Program-made: the position numbers and the translations under genes
Notes under the pieces: model-generated
What the model saw: only the letters and a program-made list of their open reading frames with translations
The model's database searches: none
Told to the model about the DNA's origin: nothing
Part shown: piece after piece, positions 1 through 7,453 of the stretch
Position numbering within the stretch: position 1 is the first letter of the stretch
Layout: every line of letters begins with the position of its first letter
Assembly (NCBI GenBank): GCA_035550315.1
Contig: DASZPL010000094.1
Span: 1 to 64,000 of the forward strand
Direction: 5' to 3'
DNA length: 64,000 nt
Source: DASZPL01 sp035550315
GTDB lineage: Bacteria > Actinomycetota > Actinomycetes > JAFAQI01

Positions 1-1396
1 GCACCCGGGCGCCGATGTGGGCCTCGCGCTTGGTGAGCTTCAGCCGGGCCAGCCACTGCGCGCACTCGCCGATGGGAAGTGCCGCGACGTCGGAGATCGA
101 CCGGCCGGCGAGGGTGACAGCGAGCGACTCCGGCTTCAGCCGGGTGCCGCCGCAGGCGTCGCAGGGCACCTCGCGCATGTAGCCCTCGAACCGTTCCCGG
201 CTGGTGTCGCTCTCCGCCTCGCGGTGACGGCGCTCGACGAACGGGATGGCGCCTTCGAACTTCGTGTAGTACGACCGCTCCCGGCCGTAGCGGTTGCGGT
301 AGCGGACGTGCACCTGCGTCGGGTGGCCGCGCAGGATCGCCTTCCGCGCCTTGGCCGGCAGGTCCTCCCACGGCAGGTTGACGTCGAACCCGAGCTCCTC
401 GGCGAGCGCGTCGACCAGCCGACCGAAGTAGTCGCGGCCGTTGCGGCCGCCCCAGACCGAGACGGCACCGTCGGCAAGCGACCGGGTGGGGTCGGGGACG
501 ACCAGTTCCTCGTCTGCCTCCAGCCGGGTGCCGAGCCCGGTGCAGACCGGGCAGGCGCCGTACGGCGAGTTGAAGGAGAACGCCCGCGGCTCCAGCTCCT
601 CCATGGTCAGCGGGTGGTCGTTCGGGCAGGCCAGCCGTTCGGAGTAGCGCCGCTCGCGGTCCGGGTCGTCCTCGGGCAGGTCGACGAAGTCGAGCACGAT
701 CACGCCGCCGGCGAGCCCGAGCGCCGTCTCGACCGAGTCGGTCAGCCGCCGCTTGGCGCTGTCCTTGACCGCCAGCCGGTCGACCACGACCTCGATGTCG
801 TGCTTCTCGTACTTCGCCAGCTTCGGCGGCTCGGAGAGCGGCACGACGGCGCCGTCGACCCGGGCCCGGGCGAAGCCCTTGGTCTGCAGCTCGCGGAACA
901 GGTCGGCGTACTCCCCCTTGCGCCCGCGCACCACCGGGGCCAGGACCTGGAACCGGGTGCCATCCTCGAGCTCCATCACCCGGTCGACGATCTGCTGCGG
1001 GGTCTGGCGGGCGATCGGCGCGCCGCAGACCGGGCAGTGTGGGGTGCCGATCCGGGCGTAGAGCAGCCGGAGGTAGTCCCAGACCTCGGTGATCGTGCCG
1101 ACCGTCGACCGCGGGTTGCGCGAGGTCGACTTCTGGTCGATCGACACCGCCGGCGACAGCCCCTCGATGAAGTCGACGTCGGGCTTGTCCATCTGCCCGA
1201 GGAACTGCCGGGCGTACGCCGACAGCGACTCGACGTAGCGCCGCTGACCCTCGGCGAAGATGGTGTCGAAGGCCAGGCTGGACTTGCCGCTGCCGGAGAG
1301 CCCGGTGAACACGATCAGCGCGTTTCTGGGCAGGTCGAGGCTGACGTCGCGCAGGTTGTGCTCGCGCGCGCCTCGGACAATCAGCCGCTCAGCCAC
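1..1396 (-). CDS. uvrA: UvrABC excinuclease subunit A, N-terminal part (cut by window edge)
   Basis: This is the ATP-dependent damage-sensing subunit of nucleotide excision repair, which loads UvrB onto lesions in the cytoplasm. About 465 codons are visible; the rest lies beyond base 1. The translation opens MAERLIVRGAREHNL and carries Walker A GLSGSGKSS at residues 32-40. It continues with the Q-loop region (QFLGQMDKPDVDFIEGLSP), a CPVCG zinc-ligand pair and a second Cys-rich segment (CPVCTGLGTR, CDACGG), in the order normal for UvrA. The GTG start at 1394-1396 has GAGGGG just upstream. It is divergent from the hydrolase at 1616. uvrB lies 10 kb away on the same strand. No LexA-type box was recognised in front of it. 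Confidence 0.97.
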   Translation of the reverse strand, partial: MAERLIVRGAREHNLRDVSLDLPRNALIVFTGLSGSGKSSLAFDTIFAEGQRRYVESLSAYARQFLGQMDKPDVDFIEGLSPAVSIDQKSTSRNPRSTVGTITEVWDYLRLLYARIGTPHCPVCGAPIARQTPQQIVDRVMELEDGTRFQVLAPVVRGRKGEYADLFRELQTKGFARARVDGAVVPLSEPPKLAKYEKHDIEVVVDRLAVKDSAKRRLTDSVETALGLAGGVIVLDFVDLPEDDPDRERRYSERLACPNDHPLTMEELEPRAFSFNSPYGACPVCTGLGTRLEADEELVVPDPTRSLADGAVSVWGGRNGRDYFGRLVDALAEELGFDVNLPWEDLPAKARKAILRGHPTQVHVRYRNRYGRERSYYTKFEGAIPFVERRHREAESDTSRERFEGYMREVPCDACGGTRLKPESLAVTLAGRSISDVAALPIGECAQWLARLKLTKREAHIGARV

Positions 1397-1543
1397 GTGG
1401 CCCCTCGAACGCTCTGCCGCGATCCGCGAAGGTCGCGATCGATGCTACGTGGGCCCTCCGACAGTTCCGCCCGCCGATCACCGCGAGGGTCGCTCCCCGC
1501 CCGCCACCCCCCGACGATCATGGCGTTAGTCACCGGAACTTCG

Positions 1544-1584
1544 GCCGATCTTGGCGTTAGTGCGTCACTAACGCCAAGATCGGC
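1544..1584. repeat. Perfect 19-bp-arm palindrome upstream of uvrA
   Basis: The arms are GCCGATCTTGGCGTTAGTG (1544-1562) and its exact reverse complement (1566-1584), with a 3-nt spacer. A related half-copy, GATCATGGCGTTAGT, lies just to the left at 1516-1530. It sits in the 219-bp gap between divergent uvrA and the hydrolase, so a terminator role is unlikely here. The same core recurs downstream of uvrB (11223-11289). Nothing else is seen in 1397-1615 apart from the hydrolase -10 box. Confidence 0.85.
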
Positions 1585-1602
1585 GAGGGCGGCGGCGGAG
1601 GT

Positions 1603-1608
1603 TACGCT
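1603..1608 (+). promoter_or_regulatory. -10 hexamer TACGCT for a leaderless hydrolase mRNA
   Basis: TACGCT ends 7 nt before the ATG at 1616, which puts the transcription start at or next to the start codon. No ribosome binding site is visible. The same TANNNT-plus-6-to-8-nt layout recurs before many genes in this window. Confidence 0.5.
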
Positions 1609-1615
1609 CGGGGTC

Positions 1616-2275
1616 ATGAGCGAGGGCTACACCGGCAACGTCAGCGTCGGCGGGCCGCCGGACGTGCGGGATCTCGGGCCGCTCACCATCACCAAGGTGG
1701 CGGTCGGCAGCATGGACAACAACGCCTACTTTCTGCGCTGCGCCGACACCGGCGAGGTGCTGCTGATCGACGCCGCGAACGAGCCGGACACGCTGCTGCG
1801 GGTGCTCGGCGACGACCGGCTGGTGCGGATCGTGACCAGCCACCAGCATCCCGACCACTGGCAGGCGCTGCCCGAGATGGTCGCCGCCACCGGCGCTCCG
1901 GTCGCCTGCCACCCGGACGACGCCGACCCGCTGCCGGTGACGGTGAGCGAGCCGGTGCTCGACGGCGACACGGTGAGCGTCGGCAGCTGCCGGTTGCGGG
2001 CCATCCACCTCGTCGGCCACACGCCCGGATCGATCGCCCTGCTGTACGACGGCCCGGACCGGCCGCATCTGTTCACCGGCGACTGCCTGTTCCCCGGCGG
2101 CCCCGGCAACACCGCCGGCAACGCCGCGAACTTCGCCACCTTGATGGCCGGTTTGGAGACCAAGGTGTTCGGCGCGCTGCCGGACGACACCTGGATCTAC
2201 CCCGGTCACGGCGGCGACACCACGCTCGGTGCCGAGCGTCCCCACCTCGAGGACTGGCGCGCCCGCGGCTGGTAA
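1616..2275 (+). CDS. MBL-fold metallo-hydrolase
   Basis: A 219-residue cytosolic metallo-beta-lactamase-fold hydrolase, probably of the glyoxalase II/thioesterase-like group; the substrate is not known. The metal ligands are in the standard order: HQHPDH (the HxHxDH motif), the His of LVGHTPGS, the Asp of FTGDCLF and the His of YPGHGGDT. The length is that of a single-domain family member. The ATG at 1616 is preferred because the protein fold begins there and a -10 box sits 7 nt upstream; the same frame stays open far upstream only because it runs antisense to uvrA. It is convergent with the sugar ABC operon, and the palindrome at 2279-2350 separates them. This placement next to uvrA is seen in other actinobacteria, but I infer no shared function. 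Confidence 0.9.
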   Translation: MSEGYTGNVSVGGPPDVRDLGPLTITKVAVGSMDNNAYFLRCADTGEVLLIDAANEPDTLLRVLGDDRLVRIVTSHQHPDHWQALPEMVAATGAPVACHPDDADPLPVTVSEPVLDGDTVSVGSCRLRAIHLVGHTPGSIALLYDGPDRPHLFTGDCLFPGGPGNTAGNAANFATLMAGLETKVFGALPDDTWIYPGHGGDTTLGAERPHLEDWRARGW

Positions 2276-2278
2276 GCC

Positions 2279-2350
2279 GCTGATCTTCGCGAAACCGCCC
2301 AGTCCGCTGCCGAATCACGGCCTGTCGCGGGCAGTTTCGCGAAGATCAGC
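2279..2350. terminator. Long palindrome between convergent stops, likely bidirectional terminator
   Basis: Perfect 17-bp arms GCTGATCTTCGCGAAAC (2279-2295) and the reverse complement (2334-2350); pairing extends about five more bases inward with one mismatch. It fills almost the whole space between the hydrolase stop (2275) and the permease stop (2352). There is no U-tract, as is common for actinobacterial terminator hairpins. Confidence 0.65.
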
Positions 2351-2351
2351 G

Positions 2352-3245
2352 TCACTTGACCGATCCGGCCATTACTCCTTGGACGAAGAAGCGTTGGAAG
2401 GCGAGGAAGACGATCAGCGGGACCACCAGGGACAGGAACGCGCCGGGCGCGAGGATGTCGATGCTGCTGCCGAACTGCCGGGTCTGGCTCGCCAGCGCGA
2501 CCGTGATCGGCTGACTCGACTCGTTGCTGAACACCAGCGCGACCAGCAGGTCGTTCCAGACCCACAGGAACTGGAAGATCGCCAGCGAGGCGATCGCCGG
2601 CAGCCCCAGCGGCAGCACGATCCGGGCGAAGATCCTGGCTTCGCCGGCGCCGTCCATCCGCGCCGCCTCGAGCAGGTCGCGCGGGATCCCGGCGAAGAAG
2701 TTGCGTAACAGGAAGATCGCGAACGGCAGCCCGAAGGCAACGTGGAAGATGACGACCGAGAGGATCGAGCCGGAGATCCCCAGCGTCGAGTACAGCTTCA
2801 CGACCGGGATCAGGGCGATCTGGATCGGGATCACCAGCAGCGCAACGACCAGCAGGAACAGCCAGTCCCGACCCGGGAAGCTGATCCAGGCGAAGGCGTA
2901 GCCGGCCGCGGCGCCGATCAGGATGACCGCGAGCGTCGCCGGAATGGTGATCTTGGCGGTGTTGGCGAGCGACGACATCACGGTATGGTTGTTCACCAGC
3001 GCTGAGTAGTTCGAGATCGTCAGCTGCGCCGGGTGGGTGATCGCGTCCCACCAGCCGCCGTTGGTGTACTGCGCGGGGTCGCGGAACGACTCGACCAGCA
3101 GGCCGAACGTCGGCACCAGCCAGACCAGCGCGATGACGATCAGGCCGAGCCGCACCACACCACCACCGGTCCGAGCGGCGATCCGCGCGGCGAGGCTCCG
3201 ATTCAACGAGCCGGTCACGATGTCGGTTTGCGCCAACGTGCTCAT
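2352..3245 (-). CDS. Sugar ABC transporter permease, MalG/AglG type
   Basis: A 297-residue inner-membrane permease of the carbohydrate-uptake family CUT1. It has six predicted membrane segments (first around residues 34-55) and the cytoplasmic EAA loop LLEAARMDGAGEARIFARI, which contacts the ATPase. Its normal partner is the MalF-like permease encoded upstream. The ATG at 3243-3245 overlaps by ATGA the stop of the 29-codon ORF (3242-3331), and the hairpin at 3244-3272 covers part of this start codon, so its translation probably depends on ribosomes arriving from upstream. It is the last gene of the operon. The binding protein resembles alpha-glucoside (AglE-type) proteins, so an oligosaccharide is the likely substrate, but specificity cannot be read from sequence. 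Confidence 0.92.
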   Translation of the reverse strand: MSTLAQTDIVTGSLNRSLAARIAARTGGGVVRLGLIVIALVWLVPTFGLLVESFRDPAQYTNGGWWDAITHPAQLTISNYSALVNNHTVMSSLANTAKITIPATLAVILIGAAAGYAFAWISFPGRDWLFLLVVALLVIPIQIALIPVVKLYSTLGISGSILSVVIFHVAFGLPFAIFLLRNFFAGIPRDLLEAARMDGAGEARIFARIVLPLGLPAIASLAIFQFLWVWNDLLVALVFSNESSQPITVALASQTRQFGSSIDILAPGAFLSLVVPLIVFLAFQRFFVQGVMAGSVK

Positions 3246-3331
3246 TGGTGCGCCCTCATCGGCCGCACCAATGCGGAGGCGCCGATTTCATTGAAGCGAG
3301 CCACCTCCGCTTCGCTTCGGTACTCGCTCAT
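3242..3331 (-). CDS. 29-residue mini-protein wedged between two permease genes
   Basis: An ATG-initiated ORF of 29 codons that starts inside the stop of the upstream permease (ATGA, 3328-3331) and ends inside the start of the downstream permease (ATGA, 3242-3245). A strong Shine-Dalgarno, AGGAGGG, lies 7 nt before its ATG, better than for either neighbour. The product begins MSEYRSEAEV and ends RPMRAHQ; it is charged and soluble-looking, with no membrane segment. I recognise no family. It may be a small transporter-associated protein or a coupling ORF whose translation opens the hairpin at 3244-3272 to start the next permease. Both ATGA junctions argue against a chance ORF, but I have no evidence of conservation. 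Confidence 0.5.
   Translation of the reverse strand: MSEYRSEAEVARFNEIGASALVRPMRAHQ
3244..3272 (-). promoter_or_regulatory. Hairpin over the start codon of the MalG-like permease
   Basis: Perfect 9-bp arms ATTGGTGCG and CGCACCAAT with an 11-nt loop. In the mRNA the 3' arm includes the first two bases of the permease AUG and the loop carries its GAGGG. Ribosomes finishing the 29-codon ORF would melt it. The arrangement is what translational coupling requires; the function is inferred. Confidence 0.5.
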
Positions 3332-4737
3332 GCCTGCTCCCTCCTGAACCGGCGGATGTTGGACGCCATCGCCGGGATGACGAGCAGCACGAGCAGCACG
3401 CCGATCGCACTGGCGAGCCCGTAGTGCAGGTTGCCGAAGGCGTCGTACAGCGACACCGCAAGCACGTCGCCGTACTTCGCGTTCGCGCCGGCGGCCTGCT
3501 CCAGCACGAACACGATGTCGAAGACCTTGAGGACATTGATGACGAGCGTGACGAACACGACCAGCAAGACCGGCGCGAGCAACGGCACGGTGACGCGGCG
3601 GAACACCTGCCATTCGGTGGCGCCGTCGATCCGCGCAGCCTCGAGCGCGTCCCGCGGGATCGCCGACATGCCGGCGGCCAGCAACACCATCGCGAAGCCG
3701 GCGTAGATCCACAGGTAGGCAAGCATCATCGCCGGCACGATCAGGTTCGGGCCGAGCCACGATAGTCCGCCGTACGCCGCGGCGAAGTCGCTGGCCGGCA
3801 ACCGCAGCTGGTACTGCCCCGAGGTCAGGTCGGGGAAGGCGAAGCTGCCGTTGGAATCGGCCTTCGTAGTGGCGACGACCTTGCCGCCTTGGAGCGCCTC
3901 GACCTTGGCGCCGCCGAGACCGAGCTCCCGCGGGTCGACGGATCCGATCGTGCCGCCTCCGCCGAGCCGGAAGTCGTTCCACACGACGCCACGCACACCG
4001 GGGCCGGCGGGTGGCGCGGTCGCCTGTTTCGCCGAGCCCGGGGGCGACTGCAGATCCATGCCGGTCATCGGCAGCAATGCGACGCTGCCCGGCGTCACCG
4101 GCTTGCTGGCCTTCGTCGTGTAGCCGGCGTGTGCGCTGCCGATCAGCACGCTGGTATCCCGCGGATGGACGCCGGGATACGGGCTCGACGGTGCGAACGT
4201 GTCGTGGATGCCGACGGTGACCGCGTTCGCCAGGCCGCGGCTCGGCTGGTCGGCGTAGATCAGGTCGAACGTGATGCCCGATGCCAGGAACGAGATCGCC
4301 ATCGGCATGAAGAGCACGGTCTTCAGCGCGGTCGCCCACCGGATCCGCTCGGACAGCACCGCGAAGACCAGCCCGACGAACGTGACCACCGTCGGGACCA
4401 CCACGACCCAGATGACATTGTTGCGGACCGCTCGCAACGTCGAGCTGTTCGAGAAGATGTGGCCGTAGTTGTCCAGCCCGACGAACGACCCGAAACCGCC
4501 CGCCGAGTTGTCCGAGAACAGACTGCGGATCACCGAGTAGACGAGCGGATACAGCAGCACTGCGGCTAGCAGGATCAGTGCCGGCGCCAAAAAGATCAGC
4601 GCCGACCACTGCTTCTCGCCGGGTGCGCGTGTCGGCCTGCGGCGTCGCCGCCGACCAGGGACGTTCCGGTCGCTGAGCAGCGGGGTGCCGACCGCCGCCG
4701 AGGCGGCAGCGGTCGGCTCCCCCGTTGCGTCCGTCAT
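3328..4737 (-). CDS. Sugar ABC transporter permease, MalF type, with inserted extracytoplasmic Ig-like domain
   Basis: A 469-residue permease against about 300 for the usual family member. Segments TM1 (about 45-73), TM2 (about 105-128) and TM3 (about 140-162) are followed by an unusual loop of about 145 residues. TM4 (about 332-356), the EAA loop EAARIDGATEWQVFRR and TM5-6 are normal. Within the loop, residues about 246-316 (VRGVVWNDF... KVEALQGGKVVATT... NGSFAFPDLTSGQYQLRL) resemble an SdrD B/carboxypeptidase-regulatory-like Ig fold. By topology it faces outside, where it could contact the binding protein or substrate. The N-terminus has an Arg-rich cytosolic tail (GRRRRRRPTR). It starts 16 nt after the binding-protein gene and overlaps the mini-ORF by 4 nt. 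Confidence 0.92.
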   Translation of the reverse strand: MTDATGEPTAAASAAVGTPLLSDRNVPGRRRRRRPTRAPGEKQWSALIFLAPALILLAAVLLYPLVYSVIRSLFSDNSAGGFGSFVGLDNYGHIFSNSSTLRAVRNNVIWVVVVPTVVTFVGLVFAVLSERIRWATALKTVLFMPMAISFLASGITFDLIYADQPSRGLANAVTVGIHDTFAPSSPYPGVHPRDTSVLIGSAHAGYTTKASKPVTPGSVALLPMTGMDLQSPPGSAKQATAPPAGPGVRGVVWNDFRLGGGGTIGSVDPRELGLGGAKVEALQGGKVVATTKADSNGSFAFPDLTSGQYQLRLPASDFAAAYGGLSWLGPNLIVPAMMLAYLWIYAGFAMVLLAAGMSAIPRDALEAARIDGATEWQVFRRVTVPLLAPVLLVVFVTLVINVLKVFDIVFVLEQAAGANAKYGDVLAVSLYDAFGNLHYGLASAIGVLLVLLVIPAMASNIRRFRREQA

Positions 4738-4753
4738 GCCCGAGCCCTGCTCG

Positions 4754-6106
4754 CTACCAGCCCTTCGCCGCGCTGGCGTCCTTCTCCAGCTGCTGCTGCG
4801 CCGCCTTGACGTTGCCGGTCTTCAGAAACGTCTGCAGGTCGGCCCACTCGCCCTGGTTCGGCGTGCCGCCGAACTCCGCCGGCGCCTGGTCGGACATGTC
4901 GAACCGGAAGTTGTTGCCGACGCTCACGATCTGCCGGCCGAGCTGCGCCGAAGTCGAGTCCGGGTACGCCGAGGACTGCAGGTTCTTGTTCGCCGACAGG
5001 AAGCCGCTGCCGGGCGCGGAGACCAGGATCTGCGCCGCTTGCGGCGAGCCGAGGTACGTCGCGAAGTCGGCCGCCGCCTGGTTCTTCGTGAAGACCACGG
5101 CCCAGTCACCGGCGGCCTCGAGCGCCGGCTTCGAGTTGTTCACGGACGGGAACGGGAAGAACTTCGCGTCGACCCCGACCTTGGCCGGGTCCTTGTCGCT
5201 GGTGATCGTGGTGGCCACGAAGCTGGCCTCGAACACCATCGCCGACGTCGGGTGGGCCTTGAACACGTTGTCGACCGACGTCGGGAAGGTCGACTTCAGA
5301 GCGCTGGTCGGGCTGCCCGACAGCGTCGAGTCGCCCCAGATCTGCTTCAGCACGTTCAGCGCGGTCGCCACCGACGGATCGGTCCACTTGATCTTGTGAT
5401 GCGTCAGCTCGTCGTACTTCTTCAGGCCGGCAGTCCGCAGGTAGACGTTCTCGAACCAGTCGGTCAACGTCCAGCCGTCGCCGCCGCCGACCGACACCGG
5501 CACCGACACGCCGGAGTCGCTCAGCGTCTTCGCCGCGTTGACGAAGCCGGTCCAGGTCGTCGGCGGACTGGAGATGCCGGCGTCCTTGAACAGCTTCGTG
5601 TTGTACCAAACGGTGGACTTGTCGGAGGCGTCGACCGGGACGCCGTAGAGCTTGCCGTTGACGCTGGCCAGCTTCGCCCACTCGGAGGAGAAGTTGGCCG
5701 CCGTGATCGCCTTCCCGCCCGCGGAGACCGGCTGCAACTTGCCCGCCTTGCCGTACTGCGCGATCGCGCCCGGCAGCGCGAGGATCGCGACATCCGGCGG
5801 GTTGCCGCCGTTGACCTTGGCGCCGAGCACGGTGGCCTCGTCGCCGCCGGGGGCCGCCGTGTAGTGGCCCTTGGCGCCGGTGGCCTTGTCGAACGCGTCG
5901 ATCACCTTTTGGAACGCGGCCTGCTCCCCGCCGGTCCACTGGCCGAGGATGGTGAACGACTTGTTCGAGAGGTTGGTGGTGCCGAGCGACGGCGCCGCCG
6001 ACGGACCCCCCGACCCGCCGGAGCTACCGGAGCCGCACGCCGCCAGGACGACGGAGGCACTCGCGGCGGCGGCAGTCGCGGCCAGTTTCGATTTTCCAAG
6101 ACGCAT
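4754..6106 (-). CDS. Sugar ABC transporter substrate-binding lipoprotein, AglE-like
   Basis: A 450-residue extracytoplasmic binding protein. It opens with a lipoprotein signal peptide with lipobox LAAC at about residues 21-24, followed by a Gly/Ser-rich linker, so it is predicted to be anchored by Lgt/LspA processing; both enzymes are encoded in this window. The mature part has the family-1 binding-protein pattern (FTILGQWTGGEQAAF near the N-terminus, VYLRTAGLKKYD, PQAAQILVSAPGSGF) most like alpha-glucoside binding proteins. The start ATG has AAAGGAG 6 nt upstream. It lies 23 nt after the ATPase gene and 16 nt before the MalF-like permease in one operon. Substrate specificity is inferred only. 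Confidence 0.92.
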   Translation of the reverse strand: MRLGKSKLAATAAAASASVVLAACGSGSSGGSGGPSAAPSLGTTNLSNKSFTILGQWTGGEQAAFQKVIDAFDKATGAKGHYTAAPGGDEATVLGAKVNGGNPPDVAILALPGAIAQYGKAGKLQPVSAGGKAITAANFSSEWAKLASVNGKLYGVPVDASDKSTVWYNTKLFKDAGISSPPTTWTGFVNAAKTLSDSGVSVPVSVGGGDGWTLTDWFENVYLRTAGLKKYDELTHHKIKWTDPSVATALNVLKQIWGDSTLSGSPTSALKSTFPTSVDNVFKAHPTSAMVFEASFVATTITSDKDPAKVGVDAKFFPFPSVNNSKPALEAAGDWAVVFTKNQAAADFATYLGSPQAAQILVSAPGSGFLSANKNLQSSAYPDSTSAQLGRQIVSVGNNFRFDMSDQAPAEFGGTPNQGEWADLQTFLKTGNVKAAQQQLEKDASAAKGW

Positions 6107-6129
6107 GCCAGCTCCTTTGGTGGACGTGG

Positions 6130-7329
6130 TTAGGCGGATTCCCAGATCGCGACGCCGGTGTGGGGCGCGAAGAAGTGCAGTCGTTCGGTGTCGATCGTGA
6201 CGAGTACGTCGTCGCCCACATCAAGGGTGCTGCGGGAGCTGAACCGCGCGACCATGCTCGATCCCGCGGCCGGCCCCGGCAGATCCTCGCCCAGGTCGCG
6301 CGCCAGCTCGGCGAAGTCCTCGTGCTCGGTGGGAGGCGGGGCGTCGATCGCCAGGTGCACGAGCACGTCGGCGCCGAGCGGCTCGACCAGCTCGGCGCGC
6401 GCCGGCAGCGTCCGCCCCTCGACCTTGCCGGCGATCGCGGCGTCCTCGACGTCTTCCGGCCGGATGCCGATGACGACCTCCTGGTCCTGGAACGCCGCGA
6501 GTCCCGGCCTCGCGGCGGCGACGGTGGCCGGGACCGCCAGCACGTGCTGGCCGAGCGCCAGCGAATAGCTGCCCCGGTCGTCGACCTGCAACCGGCCGCC
6601 GAGGAAGTTCATCGCCGGCGACCCGATGAAACCCGCGACGAAGATGTTGGTCGGCCGGTCGTACAGCTCCTGCGGCGGCGCGATCTGCTGCAGCACCCCG
6701 AGTTTGATCACCGCGACCCGGTGCCCCAGCGTCATGGCCTCGGTCTGGTCGTGAGTGACGTAGATCGTGGTCACGTTGAGATCGCGCTGCAGCCGGCCGA
6801 TCTCGGCGCGCATCTGCACCCGCAGCTTGGCATCCAGGTTGGACAGCGGCTCGTCCATCAGGAACGCCTGCGGGTTGCGCACGATCGCGCGGCCCATCGC
6901 GACCCGCTGCCGCTGCCCACCCGAGAGGTTGCGCGGCTTGCGATCCAGCTGTTCGCGCAGCCCGAGGATGTCGGCGGCCTCCTCGACCCGGCGGTTGAGC
7001 TCGGCCTTCGGGACTTTGCGCAGCTGCAGCCCGAAACCGATGTTGTCGCGCACGCTGAGGTGGGGGTAGAGCGCGTACGACTGGAAGACCATGGCGACAT
7101 CCCGGTCGCGCGGCGGCACGTCGTTGACGATCCGGCCACCGATCCGGATCTCACCTTCGGTGATGGTCTCCAGGCCCGCGACCATCCGCAGCGCGGTGGT
7201 CTTGCCGCAGCCGGACGGGCCGACGAAGACGACGAACTCGCCATCGCTGATCTCAACGTTCAGGTCGCGGACGGCGCGCGTGCCGTCGTCGTACACCTTG
7301 CCCACGTGGGACAGGACCAAGTCGGCCAA
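6130..7329 (-). CDS. Sugar ABC transporter ATP-binding protein, UgpC/MsmK type
   Basis: A 399-residue ATPase energising a CUT1 sugar importer. It has Walker A GPSGCGKTT, signature LSGGQRQRVAMGRA and Walker B AFLMDEPLSNLDA with the switch His in YVTHDQTEAMTLG. C-terminal OB-type regulatory domains (about 240-399) are typical of MsmK/UgpC proteins, which may serve several importers. I chose the TTG at 7327-7329 because GGAG lies 6 nt upstream and the domain begins right after; a TTG at 7387-7389 would add 20 residues but lacks a spaced ribosome binding site. It is the first gene of the operon and is divergent from the phosphoesterase at 7454. Confidence 0.94.
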   Translation of the reverse strand: MADLVLSHVGKVYDDGTRAVRDLNVEISDGEFVVFVGPSGCGKTTALRMVAGLETITEGEIRIGGRIVNDVPPRDRDVAMVFQSYALYPHLSVRDNIGFGLQLRKVPKAELNRRVEEAADILGLREQLDRKPRNLSGGQRQRVAMGRAIVRNPQAFLMDEPLSNLDAKLRVQMRAEIGRLQRDLNVTTIYVTHDQTEAMTLGHRVAVIKLGVLQQIAPPQELYDRPTNIFVAGFIGSPAMNFLGGRLQVDDRGSYSLALGQHVLAVPATVAAARPGLAAFQDQEVVIGIRPEDVEDAAIAGKVEGRTLPARAELVEPLGADVLVHLAIDAPPPTEHEDFAELARDLGEDLPGPAAGSSMVARFSSRSTLDVGDDVLVTIDTERLHFFAPHTGVAIWESA

Positions 7330-7441
7330 CCCGGTCTCCGTTCCACCCCCCGTAGTGACCCCCGACCGCTCGCACCGTAACGCGCTCAACCTACCGAGCC
7401 GCGATTTCGTTGCCGACCCGTTACCGTGTCGCGCCGGGCCT

Positions 7442-7447
7442 TACCCT
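7442..7447 (+). promoter_or_regulatory. -10 hexamer TACCCT, leaderless start of the phosphoesterase gene
   Basis: TACCCT ends 6 nt before the ATG at 7454, with no ribosome binding site in between. It matches the leaderless pattern seen repeatedly in this window. Confidence 0.45.
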
Positions 7448-7453
7448 GCCTCC

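Noticed and set aside
17..1615. Long plus-strand reading frame upstream of the hydrolase
   Set aside because: It is antisense to uvrA, highly Arg/Pro/Val-biased and without domains; the hydrolase itself begins at 1616.
1397..1615. LexA (SOS) box for uvrA
   Set aside because: No CGAAC-N4-GTTYG-like sequence is present; only short unrelated CGAAC matches occur.
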